Of a DNA stretch of 64,000 nucleotides, positions 26,320 through 35,386 are shown piece by piece. The notes beneath the pieces were generated by a model. The model searched no databases and was not told where the DNA came from. It saw only the letters and a program-made list of their open reading frames with translations. The translations under genes were made by a program, and so were the position numbers. Source of the stretch: Paracoccaceae bacterium (GTDB lineage: Bacteria > Pseudomonadota > Alphaproteobacteria > Rhodobacterales > Rhodobacteraceae); NCBI GenBank assembly GCA_028285485.1, contig JANQPC010000068.1:31511-95510 (forward strand), given 5' to 3'. Positions within the stretch are counted from its first letter, which is position 1. The number at the start of each line of letters is the position of its first letter.

Positions 26320-28701
26320 ATGACGACCGATACAGTCGCCGTAATCTTCTTTGACAACCTCAAGCGCGAAGACGTTGCCCTGGTAGGGGGCAAGAACTCC
26401 AGCCTCGGGGAAATGGTGCAAACGCTCGGCGCGAAAGGCATCACCGTTCCGCCTGGATTTGCCACCACATCCGACGCCTTTCGCGAATTCATCACGGCCA
26501 ACGATCTTGGCAAAGTGATCACCGATCGGCTTGCCGAATTGGCGGAGGGAAAGAAAACGCTCGCGCAGACCGGCGCGGCGATCCGCCATGCGATTGCAGC
26601 CGGCGATTGGCCGAGCGCAATCGAGGAAGACATCCGAAAAGCCTATCGCGCGCTTTGCGAACGCACCGGCATCGATCAGCTTTCCGTCGCCGTGCGTTCA
26701 TCGGCAACGGCGGAAGACCTGCCCGATGCAAGCTTCGCGGGCCAGCAGGAAACCTACCTTAACGTGGTGGGTGAGGAAGAGCTGCTAACTGCCTGCCGCA
26801 ACTGCTATGCCTCGCTCTTCACCGATCGCGCGATCACCTACCGCACGGTGCAGGGCTTCGATCACACGCAGGTCGCGCTTTCCGTTGGCGTGCAGCAAAT
26901 GGTGCGCTCCGATATCGGCGGCTCCGGCGTGATGTTCTCGATCGACACGGAATCGGGCTTTGACAAGGTGGTGCTGATCAACGGCGCCTGGGGCCTTGGC
27001 GAGAACGTGGTGCAGGGCGCGGTGACGCCCGACGAATATCAGGTCTACAAGCCGTTCCTCGGCAACGAGAAGCTTACCCCGATTGTCGCCAAAACCCTGG
27101 GCGCGAAAGAAATGAAGATGATCTACTCCACCACCGCGGGAGAGACGATCAAGAACGTGCCCACCTCGAAGGCGGAGCGCGGATCCTTCGTGCTGTCGGA
27201 TGCCGAGGTGATCTCGCTCGCCCGGATGGCGGCCACGATTGAAGAGCACTACGGGCTGCCGATGGATATGGAATGGGCGCGCGACGGGATCACGGGCGAG
27301 CTTTTCATCGTTCAGGCACGGCCCGAAACGGTGCAGAGCCGGATGGATGCGGGCAACCTCAAATCCTACTCCATCGGCGACCATGGCGAGACGCTGGTCA
27401 CCGGCATCTCGGTAGGCTCTGCCATCACCACCGGAACGGTGTGCCTGATCGAGAACGTCAAGGATATCGACAAGTTCGTGGATGGCTCGGTTCTTGTAAC
27501 CTCGACGACCGACCCCGATTGGGTGCCGATCATGAAGAAGGCTTCGGCCATCGTAACCGATCATGGCGGCCGCACCTCGCACGCCGCCATCGTTTCGCGC
27601 GAGCTGGGCGTGCCTGCCATCGTGGGCTGCGGCAACGCCACACATGAACTGCACAGCGAGCAGGAAATCACGGTGAGCTGCGCCGAGGGCGATACGGGTT
27701 TCGTCTATTCCGGAACGGCGGATTTCGCGGTTGAAACCCTCGATCTTGATCATGTGCCCGAAACCAACACGCGCATCATGCTGAACCTCGCCAACCCGCA
27801 AACGGCAGCGCGCTGGTGGCGCCTGCCCGCCGCGGGCGTTGGCCTCGCGCGAATGGAGTTCGTTGTTTCAAACGCGATCACGGTACACCCCGAGGCGCTT
27901 TTGCATTTCGACGAGCTGCGCGATGAGGCGGTACGCGAAGAGATCGAAGCGCTGACGGCAGGCTATGATGACAAGCCTCAATACTTTGTGGATCAGCTTG
28001 CCATCGGGCTCAGCCGGATTGCCGCGGTGGCCTACCCCAACCCAATGATCCTGCGCATGTCGGATTTCAAGACGAACGAGTATGCCGATCTGCTTGGCGG
28101 GCGGCAGTTTGAGCCGCATGAGGAAAACCCGATGATCGGGTGGCGCGGCGCGTCACGCTACTACGACGATGGCTATCGCGACGGGTTTGCCTTGGAATGC
28201 CAGGCGGTTGCGAAGCTGCGCACCGAGATGGGCTTTGACAACGTGATCATCATGATCCCGTTCTGCCGCACGCCGGAAGAGGCCGATAACGTGCTGGCTG
28301 TGATGAAGGAAAACGGCCTGGAGCGCGGCAAGGATGGCATGGAGGTTTACGTGATGTGCGAAGTGCCATCGAACGTGATCCTGGCCGAGGAGTTCTGCAA
28401 ACGCTTTGACGGTTTCTCGATCGGGTCGAATGACCTCACGCAGCTGACCCTCGGGATCGACCGGGATAGCGACAAGCTTGCGCCGCTTTTCGATGAGCGG
28501 CATCCGGCAGTAGTGTGGATGATCCGCTCGATCATCGAACGCGCCCATGCCCAGGGCTGCAAGGTGGGGTTGTGCGGGCAGGCACCCTCGAACTACCCCG
28601 ACTTCGCGAAGGTGCTCGTGGACGCCGGGATCGATACGATATCGGTTACGCCCGACAGCTTCCTCGAAGTGAAAAACATCGTGGCCGAGGCCGAAAAGTA
28701 A
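26320..28701 (+). CDS. ppsA: Phosphoenolpyruvate synthase
   Basis: Converts pyruvate, ATP and water to phosphoenolpyruvate, AMP and phosphate for gluconeogenesis. The 793-residue length is typical of PpsA. The N-terminal nucleotide-binding domain starts with LVGGKNSSLGEMV, the central swivelling domain has the phospho-His motif GGRTSHAAIVSRELGVPAIVG, and the C-terminal PEP-binding barrel has GSNDLTQLTLGIDRD and the Cys-containing VGLCGQAPSN. No pps regulatory (DUF299) gene is adjacent. It would let cells grow on pyruvate-yielding substrates such as the sulfonates and sugar acids handled elsewhere in the window. Confidence 0.97.
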   Translation: MTTDTVAVIFFDNLKREDVALVGGKNSSLGEMVQTLGAKGITVPPGFATTSDAFREFITANDLGKVITDRLAELAEGKKTLAQTGAAIRHAIAAGDWPSAIEEDIRKAYRALCERTGIDQLSVAVRSSATAEDLPDASFAGQQETYLNVVGEEELLTACRNCYASLFTDRAITYRTVQGFDHTQVALSVGVQQMVRSDIGGSGVMFSIDTESGFDKVVLINGAWGLGENVVQGAVTPDEYQVYKPFLGNEKLTPIVAKTLGAKEMKMIYSTTAGETIKNVPTSKAERGSFVLSDAEVISLARMAATIEEHYGLPMDMEWARDGITGELFIVQARPETVQSRMDAGNLKSYSIGDHGETLVTGISVGSAITTGTVCLIENVKDIDKFVDGSVLVTSTTDPDWVPIMKKASAIVTDHGGRTSHAAIVSRELGVPAIVGCGNATHELHSEQEITVSCAEGDTGFVYSGTADFAVETLDLDHVPETNTRIMLNLANPQTAARWWRLPAAGVGLARMEFVVSNAITVHPEALLHFDELRDEAVREEIEALTAGYDDKPQYFVDQLAIGLSRIAAVAYPNPMILRMSDFKTNEYADLLGGRQFEPHEENPMIGWRGASRYYDDGYRDGFALECQAVAKLRTEMGFDNVIIMIPFCRTPEEADNVLAVMKENGLERGKDGMEVYVMCEVPSNVILAEEFCKRFDGFSIGSNDLTQLTLGIDRDSDKLAPLFDERHPAVVWMIRSIIERAHAQGCKVGLCGQAPSNYPDFAKVLVDAGIDTISVTPDSFLEVKNIVAEAEK

Positions 28702-28707
28702 TCTATA

Positions 28708-28741
28708 GGCGGCGGGCGCTCAGAGCGCTCGCCGTGCCGCC
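28708..28741. terminator. Bidirectional terminator-like hairpin between ppsA and the DUF3179 gene
   Basis: GGCGGC (28708-28713) pairs with GCCGCC (28736-28741), and inside it GGGCGCT pairs with AGCGCTC around a CAG loop with one G-T pair. The structure fills the 40-nt gap between the convergent stop codons. A short T-rich stretch (ctta) flanks the right side. Confidence 0.6.
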
Positions 28742-30121
28742 TTATTCGGGCCAAAGGGCCGTTTCGGGGTGAAACTGCGACCAGGCGAACCAGAACGCCT
28801 CGTGGCTGCCCAGATCCGATCCATCGGCACCCACGGCGCGGATGCCGCCCGCATCAAGCTCTAGCTTCACGTTTTCAAACCCGATCTCTTCACCCGCACG
28901 CAAGGCAAGAAGCGCCGCGCTGCGCTGGAAGGCCACGGGCGTGCCTGACGCGGCCACCACGCCGATCACATCCTCATGCACCGGCAGGCGCGGATCCACA
29001 TCGCCCACCGGGAAGATCGGGCCATTGGCATCGCGGGTGTTGCGGAAATCGGGATCGCGCCCAAGGGCCAGGCGTTCAACAAGTACGGTTGTTTCGGGAT
29101 GCTCTTCCTTCCAGGTGCCCCAATCGGTTGTCACCACCGTGGCTTGTTCCAGCGTAACTCCCTTCTCTGCCAGCGGGCCTGTGACCGCATGGCCAAGAAA
29201 CGTATCGAAGACAGAATAGGTGATCAGATCGTACATGACCTTGTTTGACCGGATCAGAAGGCCCGAGGTGCGCAGGATCGGGCGTTCGATCCCCTCCGGC
29301 AGCCCGTCGGTGAAATAGGCCTGGGCCGCGCCGCAGAGCGTGCAATAGGGGATACCCAGATCCCGCCCGCCGAGGGTATCGTTCACCATCTCGCGCACTT
29401 CCATGATCCGGCGCGGATAGGCCCGGTATTCGCCGTTCACCTCAACGCCGAAAACGATATCGCTATCCTTCAGCCACGCCGCTTCAGCCGCGGGGATTAC
29501 TTCGGGGTTGTCTGCGGCAGGGATGCAATTGCAGGGCTCGTCGGTGGTATCGAATGGCCGCGCATCGATCAGCACGCCGCCCCAGGAAACCAGGCGCCAA
29601 TCGATATCGCCTTCAACGAAGATCCGCTCCCACCCCGGCACGATACTGGTGAAGATCGCGCGCTTCGTTGCAAGGTAGTCGGGGGGCGCGGGAATATCCC
29701 AGGCGATTAGGTGATCGGTGGTGGCGCCCCAGGGATGGCGCTCCTGCAGATCCACGCCCAGAAGCTGCCCGGCGGCGCCCGCCAGTTCGCGGCTGAGCCC
29801 GGGGCTTGAGACAAAGCGCATCAGATCGCTGATCGGCCAGGCGAGCCGGGGATCGCCCGAGGCCGCGATCACCTCAAGCGCGGCGATCTGGTCAAGCCCC
29901 CATGTGGAGTTTTCCGCGCTATCCACAAACGCGGTTTGCGCGGCGGCTTTCACATCTTCCGAAAGCGGGCCGTCGGGCACCGCGGGCGGCTCGCCAAACT
30001 GCTCAATCGCATAGTCGGTCAGGCCCCCTTCCGCGCGGGTATCCTGCGCCCAGATCAGCGCCAGGGCGCTTAGCGCCATAAACAGGATGGCGCGGGGGGT
30101 TCGAAGAGTTGCAGATCGCAT
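28742..30121 (-). CDS. DUF3179 domain-containing exported protein
   Basis: A 459-residue protein with an N-terminal signal peptide (hydrophobic AILFMALSALALIWAQ, cleavage near DTRAEGG). The DUF3179 region is recognised by GVEVNGEYRAYPRRIMEVREMVND, GIPYCTLCGAAQAYF with a CTLCG Cys pair, and GLLIRSNKVMYDLITYSVF. Function of the family is unknown; the Cys pair and conserved polar residues could bind a metal or redox cofactor in the periplasm. It is monocistronic with a 485-nt region upstream, shared with the divergent formate dehydrogenase operon. Confidence 0.85.
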   Translation of the reverse strand: MRSATLRTPRAILFMALSALALIWAQDTRAEGGLTDYAIEQFGEPPAVPDGPLSEDVKAAAQTAFVDSAENSTWGLDQIAALEVIAASGDPRLAWPISDLMRFVSSPGLSRELAGAAGQLLGVDLQERHPWGATTDHLIAWDIPAPPDYLATKRAIFTSIVPGWERIFVEGDIDWRLVSWGGVLIDARPFDTTDEPCNCIPAADNPEVIPAAEAAWLKDSDIVFGVEVNGEYRAYPRRIMEVREMVNDTLGGRDLGIPYCTLCGAAQAYFTDGLPEGIERPILRTSGLLIRSNKVMYDLITYSVFDTFLGHAVTGPLAEKGVTLEQATVVTTDWGTWKEEHPETTVLVERLALGRDPDFRNTRDANGPIFPVGDVDPRLPVHEDVIGVVAASGTPVAFQRSAALLALRAGEEIGFENVKLELDAGGIRAVGADGSDLGSHEAFWFAWSQFHPETALWPE

Positions 30122-30606
30122 CAGAGGCCCTTTCCCAATCGGCTTAGGCGCCGGAACCGCAGGAAAACCGCGCCCCGGGGCTGCGGCGCCCGGATCGGGG
30201 CCGCATGACTATGCCCAACTGTGTCGCCGCAAATGCCAATCGCGCCAAATCACACTTTTTCAGCCATTGGTGATCTGGGGCGCGCGCCCGGCGCTTGCGA
30301 AACAGCCGGCATTTTGCGCCATCCGCGGCGCGGCCCCGTCTGACCACCGCAATCCACCCGAAATCAATCGCGGGCGTGGGGCCTTCTGTTGCACCCGCGC
30401 ACGCCACAATGGTGTGTGCCGCCCCCGGCCCAAAATACGCCGCTTTACGTCAAGAATTATCCCGCGAAATCGCGTGGAGCATAGGGTCGGCACCATGTGC
30501 CTGCTGCGGCCCGCTCCCCCCGGCTGATCCGGGAGGGGTGAGACCGCATGCCGCACGCCACAGGAATTCGCGCCCAAACGCTTATGTGCAGGACTAGGGT
30601 ATTTTC
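30122..30606. other. 485-nt intergenic region without a convincing gene
   Basis: The divergent upstream region of the DUF3179 gene and the formate dehydrogenase operon. Short frames cross it on both strands, but none has a family pattern, a good ribosome binding site or coding character. No FNR-type TTGAT-N4-ATCAA box and no strong sigma-70 promoter was found by eye. It must contain both promoters. Confidence 0.6.
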
Positions 30607-32292
30607 ATGGATCAGCTTGTTCCGCCCAAACACAAACGCCGCGATCCCTCGCTGCCAAAGGGCCGTCAGGTCAGCGACGATCATGTGGCCCATGTTGCGG
30701 ATATCCTTGGAGATATGGCGCGCCGGCCGGATATGGTGATCGAGGCGCTGCATCTGTTTCAGGATCGGCAGGGCTATATCTCCGCCGCCGATATAACTGC
30801 GCTGGCGGAGCTTTTTCGCCTCTCGCAGGTGGAAATCTTCGAGGTCGCGAGCTTTTATCACCACTTCGACGTGATCAAGGAAGGCGAAACGCCGCCGCCG
30901 CCGGTGACGATCCGCGTCAGCACCTGCGTGTCCTGCGAACTGGCCGGTGCTAATGCGCTGATCGAGGATCTCAAGGCCGCCGTTGACCCCTCTGAAGTGC
31001 GGGTGATCGGCGCCCCCTGCATCGGGCAATGCGATGGCGCGCCCGCGGCGCTTGTGGGCAAGCAAATCGTCCGCTATGCAACTGTTGAGACGCTGCTGCA
31101 AGCGATCGCCGCAAACCCCCGCCGCCCGCAATTGCCGGATTACGAGAACCTCGCGCTTTACCGCGCCGAAGGCGGCTATCACGTGCTGGCCAAGATCATG
31201 TCGGGCGAGATCTCGCCCGATCAGGCAATCCAGAAGATGTCCGAAGGCGGGCTGCGCGGCCTTGGGGGCGCGGGCTTCCCGGCCGGGAAGAAATGGGGCT
31301 TCGTGCGCAGCTACCCCGGCCCGCGCCTGATGACGGTGAATGGCGATGAGGGCGAGCCGGGCACGTTCAAGGATCGCTGGTGGCTGGAGAAGCACCCGCA
31401 TCGGATGCTGGAAGGCGCGCAGATTGCGGCCCATGTGGTGGGCTGCGACCGCATCTACTTGTACATGCGCGACGAGTATCCGCAGGTCCACGAAATCCTG
31501 CGCCGCGAGATTGATGCGCTGGAGCGCGCGGGGCTGTGCCCGGTGCCGTTTGAGCTGCGGCGCGGCGCGGGCGCCTATATCTGCGGCGAAGAAAGCGCGA
31601 TGATCGAATCGATCGAGGGCAAGCGCGGGCTGCCGCGCCACCGCCCGCCCTATATCGCCGAGGTCGGGCTTTTCGGGCGCCCAACACTAAACCACAACGT
31701 GGAAACCCTGCTCTGGGTGCCGCAGATCGTGGAACACGGGCCGGAATGGTTCGCCTCTCAGGGCTGGACGGAAGAGAACAAGGGCGTGCGCTCTTTCTCC
31801 GTATCGGGCCGCGTGAAGGAGCCCGGCGTGAAGATCGCGCCCGCAGGTATCCCGCTGATCCGCCTGATCGAAGACTATTGTGGCGGCATGGAAGAGGGGC
31901 ATGAGCTTTACGCCTTCATGCCCGGCGGCGCCTCGGGCGGCATCTTCCCCGCCCACATGGCTGATCGCGCGATGGATTTCGGCACCTGGGAACAGGAGGG
32001 CGGGTTCATCGGCAGCCATGCGGTGGTGATCCTGTCGCAGCACGACAGCGTGCGCCAGGCGGTGCTGAACACGATGCGCTTCTTCAAGCATGAAAGCTGC
32101 GGACAGTGCACACCTTGCCGTTCGGGCACCGACAAGATGGTGCGCATGCTCGAAGCGCAGGAACAGGATGCGGAGATGTTCGACGATCTTCTCACCGTCA
32201 TGCGCGACAGTTCGATCTGCGGGCTGGGCCAGGCCGCGGGCAATTGCGTGACCCACCTGATGCAGCATTTTCCCGAGGAGTTCGCACAATGA
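30607..32292 (+). CDS. Formate dehydrogenase diaphorase subunit, fused NuoE-like and NuoF-like domains (FdsG-FdsB fusion)
   Basis: A 561-residue fusion. Residues 1-170 are a NuoE/24-kDa-type thioredoxin-like [2Fe-2S] domain with ligands in CVSCELAG and CIGQCDGAPAAL. The remainder is NuoF-like, with the FMN/NADH sites GLGGAGFPAGKKW and NGDEGEPGTFKDR and the [4Fe-4S] motif ESCGQCTPCRSG plus SSICGLGQ. It passes electrons from the molybdenum subunit to NAD+. In many bacteria these are two genes (fdsG, fdsB); here they are one polypeptide. Its stop overlaps the start of the alpha subunit (ATGA), giving tight coupling. Confidence 0.92.
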   Translation: MDQLVPPKHKRRDPSLPKGRQVSDDHVAHVADILGDMARRPDMVIEALHLFQDRQGYISAADITALAELFRLSQVEIFEVASFYHHFDVIKEGETPPPPVTIRVSTCVSCELAGANALIEDLKAAVDPSEVRVIGAPCIGQCDGAPAALVGKQIVRYATVETLLQAIAANPRRPQLPDYENLALYRAEGGYHVLAKIMSGEISPDQAIQKMSEGGLRGLGGAGFPAGKKWGFVRSYPGPRLMTVNGDEGEPGTFKDRWWLEKHPHRMLEGAQIAAHVVGCDRIYLYMRDEYPQVHEILRREIDALERAGLCPVPFELRRGAGAYICGEESAMIESIEGKRGLPRHRPPYIAEVGLFGRPTLNHNVETLLWVPQIVEHGPEWFASQGWTEENKGVRSFSVSGRVKEPGVKIAPAGIPLIRLIEDYCGGMEEGHELYAFMPGGASGGIFPAHMADRAMDFGTWEQEGGFIGSHAVVILSQHDSVRQAVLNTMRFFKHESCGQCTPCRSGTDKMVRMLEAQEQDAEMFDDLLTVMRDSSICGLGQAAGNCVTHLMQHFPEEFAQ

Positions 32293-35123
32293 GCCTTGAT
32301 ATGGCCCATACCGGCGTTGCCTTCATGCTCGATGGGCAGGAGGTTCAGGCGCTGCCCGGCGAAACGATCTGGGATGTGGCGAAGCGCCATCAGACCGAAA
32401 TTCCGCATCTCTGCCACAAGGATGTGCCCGACCTGCGGTCAGACGGGAACTGCCGCGCCTGTGTTGTGGAGATCGAGGGCGAGCGCACGCTCGCAGCCTC
32501 CTGCGTGCGGATGCCGCGCGCGGGCATGGTGGTTCACACCGGCACGGCCCGGGTGCAGAAGAACCGCGAAATGGTGTTTGAGCTTCTGGCCTCGGACATG
32601 CCCGCGCGGGATAAGGGCCCTGATCCCGACAGCCATTTCTGGCAGCAGTTCGATCTTGTGGCCCGGGCGGGCGATACTGCCGCCCCTGCCCCGCGCTATC
32701 CCAGCGGGCGGCCGGGCGCGCAGGCCGAGATCCCGATTGACAGCATCTTCCACGATGCTTCGCACCCCTCGATCGCCGTAAACCTCGATGCCTGCATTGC
32801 ATGCGAGCTTTGCACCCGCGCTTGCCGCGATGTGCAGGTGAACGATGTGCTGGGCATGGCCGATCGCGGCATGGCCACCATCCCGGTATTCGACATTGGT
32901 GATCCCATGGGGCTTTCTACCTGCGTGGGCTGCGGCGAATGCGTGCAGGCCTGCCCCACCGGCGCGCTGATGGAAAAAACGCTTCTCGACGAGACCGCCA
33001 CCCAGCGCGCCGTCTATGCCGATGAGGTCAAGCCCTCCGTCTGCCCCTTCTGCGGCGTGGGGTGCCAGACCGAGATCAGCGTAAAGGGCAACGATATCAT
33101 CAAGGTGGATGGGCGCGATGGGCCCGCGAACCGCGGCAAGCTTTGCATCAAGGGCCGCTTCGGGATGGATTACGTGATGTCGCCCGAACGGCTGACAAAA
33201 CCGCTGATCCGGCGCGAGGATGCCCCGAAAACCCCCGCGGCGGAGCTGAGCTTCGAGCAGATCCCGGATATCTTCCGCGAGGCCACCTGGGAGGAGGCGC
33301 TGGACCGGGCCGCCGCAGGGCTGACCACGGTGCGCGATAGTATCGGCGGGCAGGCCGTGGCCGGGTTCGGATCGGCCAAGGGCACGAATGAAGAGGCCTA
33401 TCTCTTCCAGAAATATATCCGCCAGGGCTTTGGCACCAATAACGTGGATCACTGCACGCGGCTTTGCCACGCCTCCTCGGTTGCCGCCTTGATGGAAGGC
33501 GTGGGGTCAGGCGCCGTCTCTGCCCCCTTCACCGCCGCCGATGACAGCGATTGCATCGTGCTCATCGGCTGCCGCCCGGAACAGAACCACCCGGTTGCGG
33601 CCACCTACTTCAAACAGGCCGCCAAGCGCGGCACGAAACTGATGGTGTTTGATCCGCGCAAGCAGGGGCTGATGCGGCACGCCTCCCACCCCGTTGTGTT
33701 CGAACCGGGGCGCGACGTACCGATGCTGAACGCGATGATCCACACGATCATCGCCGAGAAGCTTTACGACGAGCAATATGTTCAGGCCCATGTCGATGGG
33801 TTCGAGGCGCTGAGCGAGAAGGTGAAGGATTTCTCACCCGAGGCGATGGCCGAAATCTGCGGGGTTGAGGCCGAATACCTCAAAGATCTCGCCCGCGCTT
33901 TCGCCACATCCGAGCGCGCAATCATCTTCTGGGGCATGGGCGTAAGCCAGCATGTGCATGGCACCGATAACGTGCGCTGCCTGATCGCGCTATCGCTGAT
34001 CACCGGCCAGGTCGGGCGCGAGGGCACCGGAATTCACCCGCTACGCGGCCAGAACAACGTGCAGGGCGCGTCCGATGCCGGGCTGATCCCGATCTGCTAC
34101 CCCGATTACCAATCGGTGGAAAACGCCGATGTGCGTGGGGCCTATGAGGATGCCTGGGGCCGCAAACTTGATCCTGCCAAGGGCCTGACGGTCGTGGAAA
34201 CGATGAATGCGATCAAGGCGGGCGAGGTGAAGGCAATGTATGTGCAGGGCGAAAACCCCGCCATGTCGGACCCCGATCAAAGCCATGCCCGGCGCGCGTT
34301 GTCGATGCTCGATCACCTCGTGGTGCAAGATATCTTCTTCACAGAGACGGCCTGGTTTGCCGATGTGATCCTGCCCGCCTCGGCGCAGCCGGAAAAGCCC
34401 GGCACCTACACCAATTCCAACCGGCAGGTGCAGATTGCCCTGCCGGTGCGCACGCCGCCGGGCGAGGCGCGCCAGGATTGGAAGCTGATGCAGGAGATGG
34501 CGCGCCGATCGGGCCTTGATTGGGATTTCAAGGATGTGGGCGAGATCTATGCCGAGATGGCAAGCCTCATGCCCTCGCTCGACAATATCAGCTGGGAGCG
34601 GCTCTTGCGCGAAGGTTCCGTCTGCTACCCCGCGACATCGGAGGATGGACCGGGCGAAGAAATCATCTTCCGCGACGGCTATCCCACTGCCACCGGCAAG
34701 GCACGGCTGGTGCCCACCGATCTGGTGCCGCCCGATGAGTTGCCCGATGATGACTATCCGATGGTGCTCACCACAGGCCGTTTGCTTGAGCATTGGCATA
34801 CCGGCGCGATGACCCGCCGCGCCACGCATCTTGAAGCCCAGGAAGATGAGGCGATCGTCTCCATGCACCCCAAGGATATCGGGCGCATGGGCCTGGAGCG
34901 GGGCGAACGCGTGCGGGTGGAAACCCGCCGTGGCGCGATCACGCTGACTTTGCGCGCGGATCGCGATGTAACGCCCGGCATGCTGTTTATGCCGTTCTGC
35001 TTCGCCGAGGCGCCCGCGAACGTGCTGACGAACCCCCAGCTTGATCCCTTCGGCAAGATCCCCGAGTTCAAGTTCTGCGCGGCGCGGATTTCGAGCGCCG
35101 AGGGTAACGTGGCGGCGGAGTAA
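32289..35123 (+). CDS. fdsA: Formate dehydrogenase alpha (molybdenum) subunit, NAD-dependent type
   Basis: Oxidises formate to CO2 in the cytoplasm. The 944-residue product begins with a NuoG-like [2Fe-2S] domain (CHKDVPDLRSDGNCRACVVEI), then two ferredoxin-like [4Fe-4S] clusters (CIACELCTRACRDVQ, CVGCGECVQACPTGA), the molybdopterin-domain cluster CPFCGVGCQTE, and the active-site segment HCTRLCHASSV with Cys rather than selenocysteine as the likely metal ligand. ATG 32289 is selected because it overlaps the preceding stop; the open frame begins earlier inside the upstream gene. No fdsC/fdsD-type accessory genes follow. It precedes pflB by 263 nt. Confidence 0.92.
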   Translation: MSLDMAHTGVAFMLDGQEVQALPGETIWDVAKRHQTEIPHLCHKDVPDLRSDGNCRACVVEIEGERTLAASCVRMPRAGMVVHTGTARVQKNREMVFELLASDMPARDKGPDPDSHFWQQFDLVARAGDTAAPAPRYPSGRPGAQAEIPIDSIFHDASHPSIAVNLDACIACELCTRACRDVQVNDVLGMADRGMATIPVFDIGDPMGLSTCVGCGECVQACPTGALMEKTLLDETATQRAVYADEVKPSVCPFCGVGCQTEISVKGNDIIKVDGRDGPANRGKLCIKGRFGMDYVMSPERLTKPLIRREDAPKTPAAELSFEQIPDIFREATWEEALDRAAAGLTTVRDSIGGQAVAGFGSAKGTNEEAYLFQKYIRQGFGTNNVDHCTRLCHASSVAALMEGVGSGAVSAPFTAADDSDCIVLIGCRPEQNHPVAATYFKQAAKRGTKLMVFDPRKQGLMRHASHPVVFEPGRDVPMLNAMIHTIIAEKLYDEQYVQAHVDGFEALSEKVKDFSPEAMAEICGVEAEYLKDLARAFATSERAIIFWGMGVSQHVHGTDNVRCLIALSLITGQVGREGTGIHPLRGQNNVQGASDAGLIPICYPDYQSVENADVRGAYEDAWGRKLDPAKGLTVVETMNAIKAGEVKAMYVQGENPAMSDPDQSHARRALSMLDHLVVQDIFFTETAWFADVILPASAQPEKPGTYTNSNRQVQIALPVRTPPGEARQDWKLMQEMARRSGLDWDFKDVGEIYAEMASLMPSLDNISWERLLREGSVCYPATSEDGPGEEIIFRDGYPTATGKARLVPTDLVPPDELPDDDYPMVLTTGRLLEHWHTGAMTRRATHLEAQEDEAIVSMHPKDIGRMGLERGERVRVETRRGAITLTLRADRDVTPGMLFMPFCFAEAPANVLTNPQLDPFGKIPEFKFCAARISSAEGNVAAE

Positions 35124-35129
35124 CGGGCG

Positions 35130-35155
35130 GGGCGGCTTCTGGTTTCAGGCCGCCC
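35130..35155 (+). terminator. Candidate stem-loop after fdsA
   Basis: GGGCGGC and GCCGCCC arms (7 bp) enclose a 12-nt loop starting 7 nt after the fdsA stop codon. An A/T-rich stretch with TTTTATTT follows about 20 nt later, so it may terminate transcription before the FNR-controlled pflB promoter. Confidence 0.45.
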
Positions 35156-35269
35156 GAAGAACTAGAAAACCTTTTATTTACAATGTCATAGGGATCTTTC
35201 TGCGTGGCGTGGTGGCGCGGAGGGATCGCAGCCGCCGCGCGCGCCCTGCCGCCGGGCGGAGCGCCCGAT

Positions 35270-35283
35270 TTGATGGATATCAA
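35270..35283 (+). promoter_or_regulatory. FNR/FnrL binding site upstream of pflB
   Basis: TTGATGGATATCAA is a perfect match to the FNR consensus TTGAT-N4-ATCAA. It lies 103 nt before the pflB start codon in the fdsA-pflB gap, a position compatible with activation from about -41 relative to a transcript start near 35318. It predicts oxygen-limited induction of the pyruvate formate-lyase genes. Confidence 0.8.
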
Positions 35284-35386
35284 CGAGACCTGCGCCGTTT
35301 TGTGATGGACTCGCCCCATAGCAAAACATTTCTGCCGGGCCGCTTCATTCCTTCCCTGCGCCCCGGCCCAGCACGGGAGAGATAAG

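Noticed and set aside
25825..26589. 254-residue minus-strand protein overlapping ppsA
   Set aside because: Its first 134 residues are antisense to ppsA; the ATG at 26187 with AGGAGG fits a 120-residue gene.
30122..30606. FNR box for the formate dehydrogenase operon
   Set aside because: I scanned for TTGAT-N4-ATCAA and close variants in this region and found none; only the pflB promoter has it.
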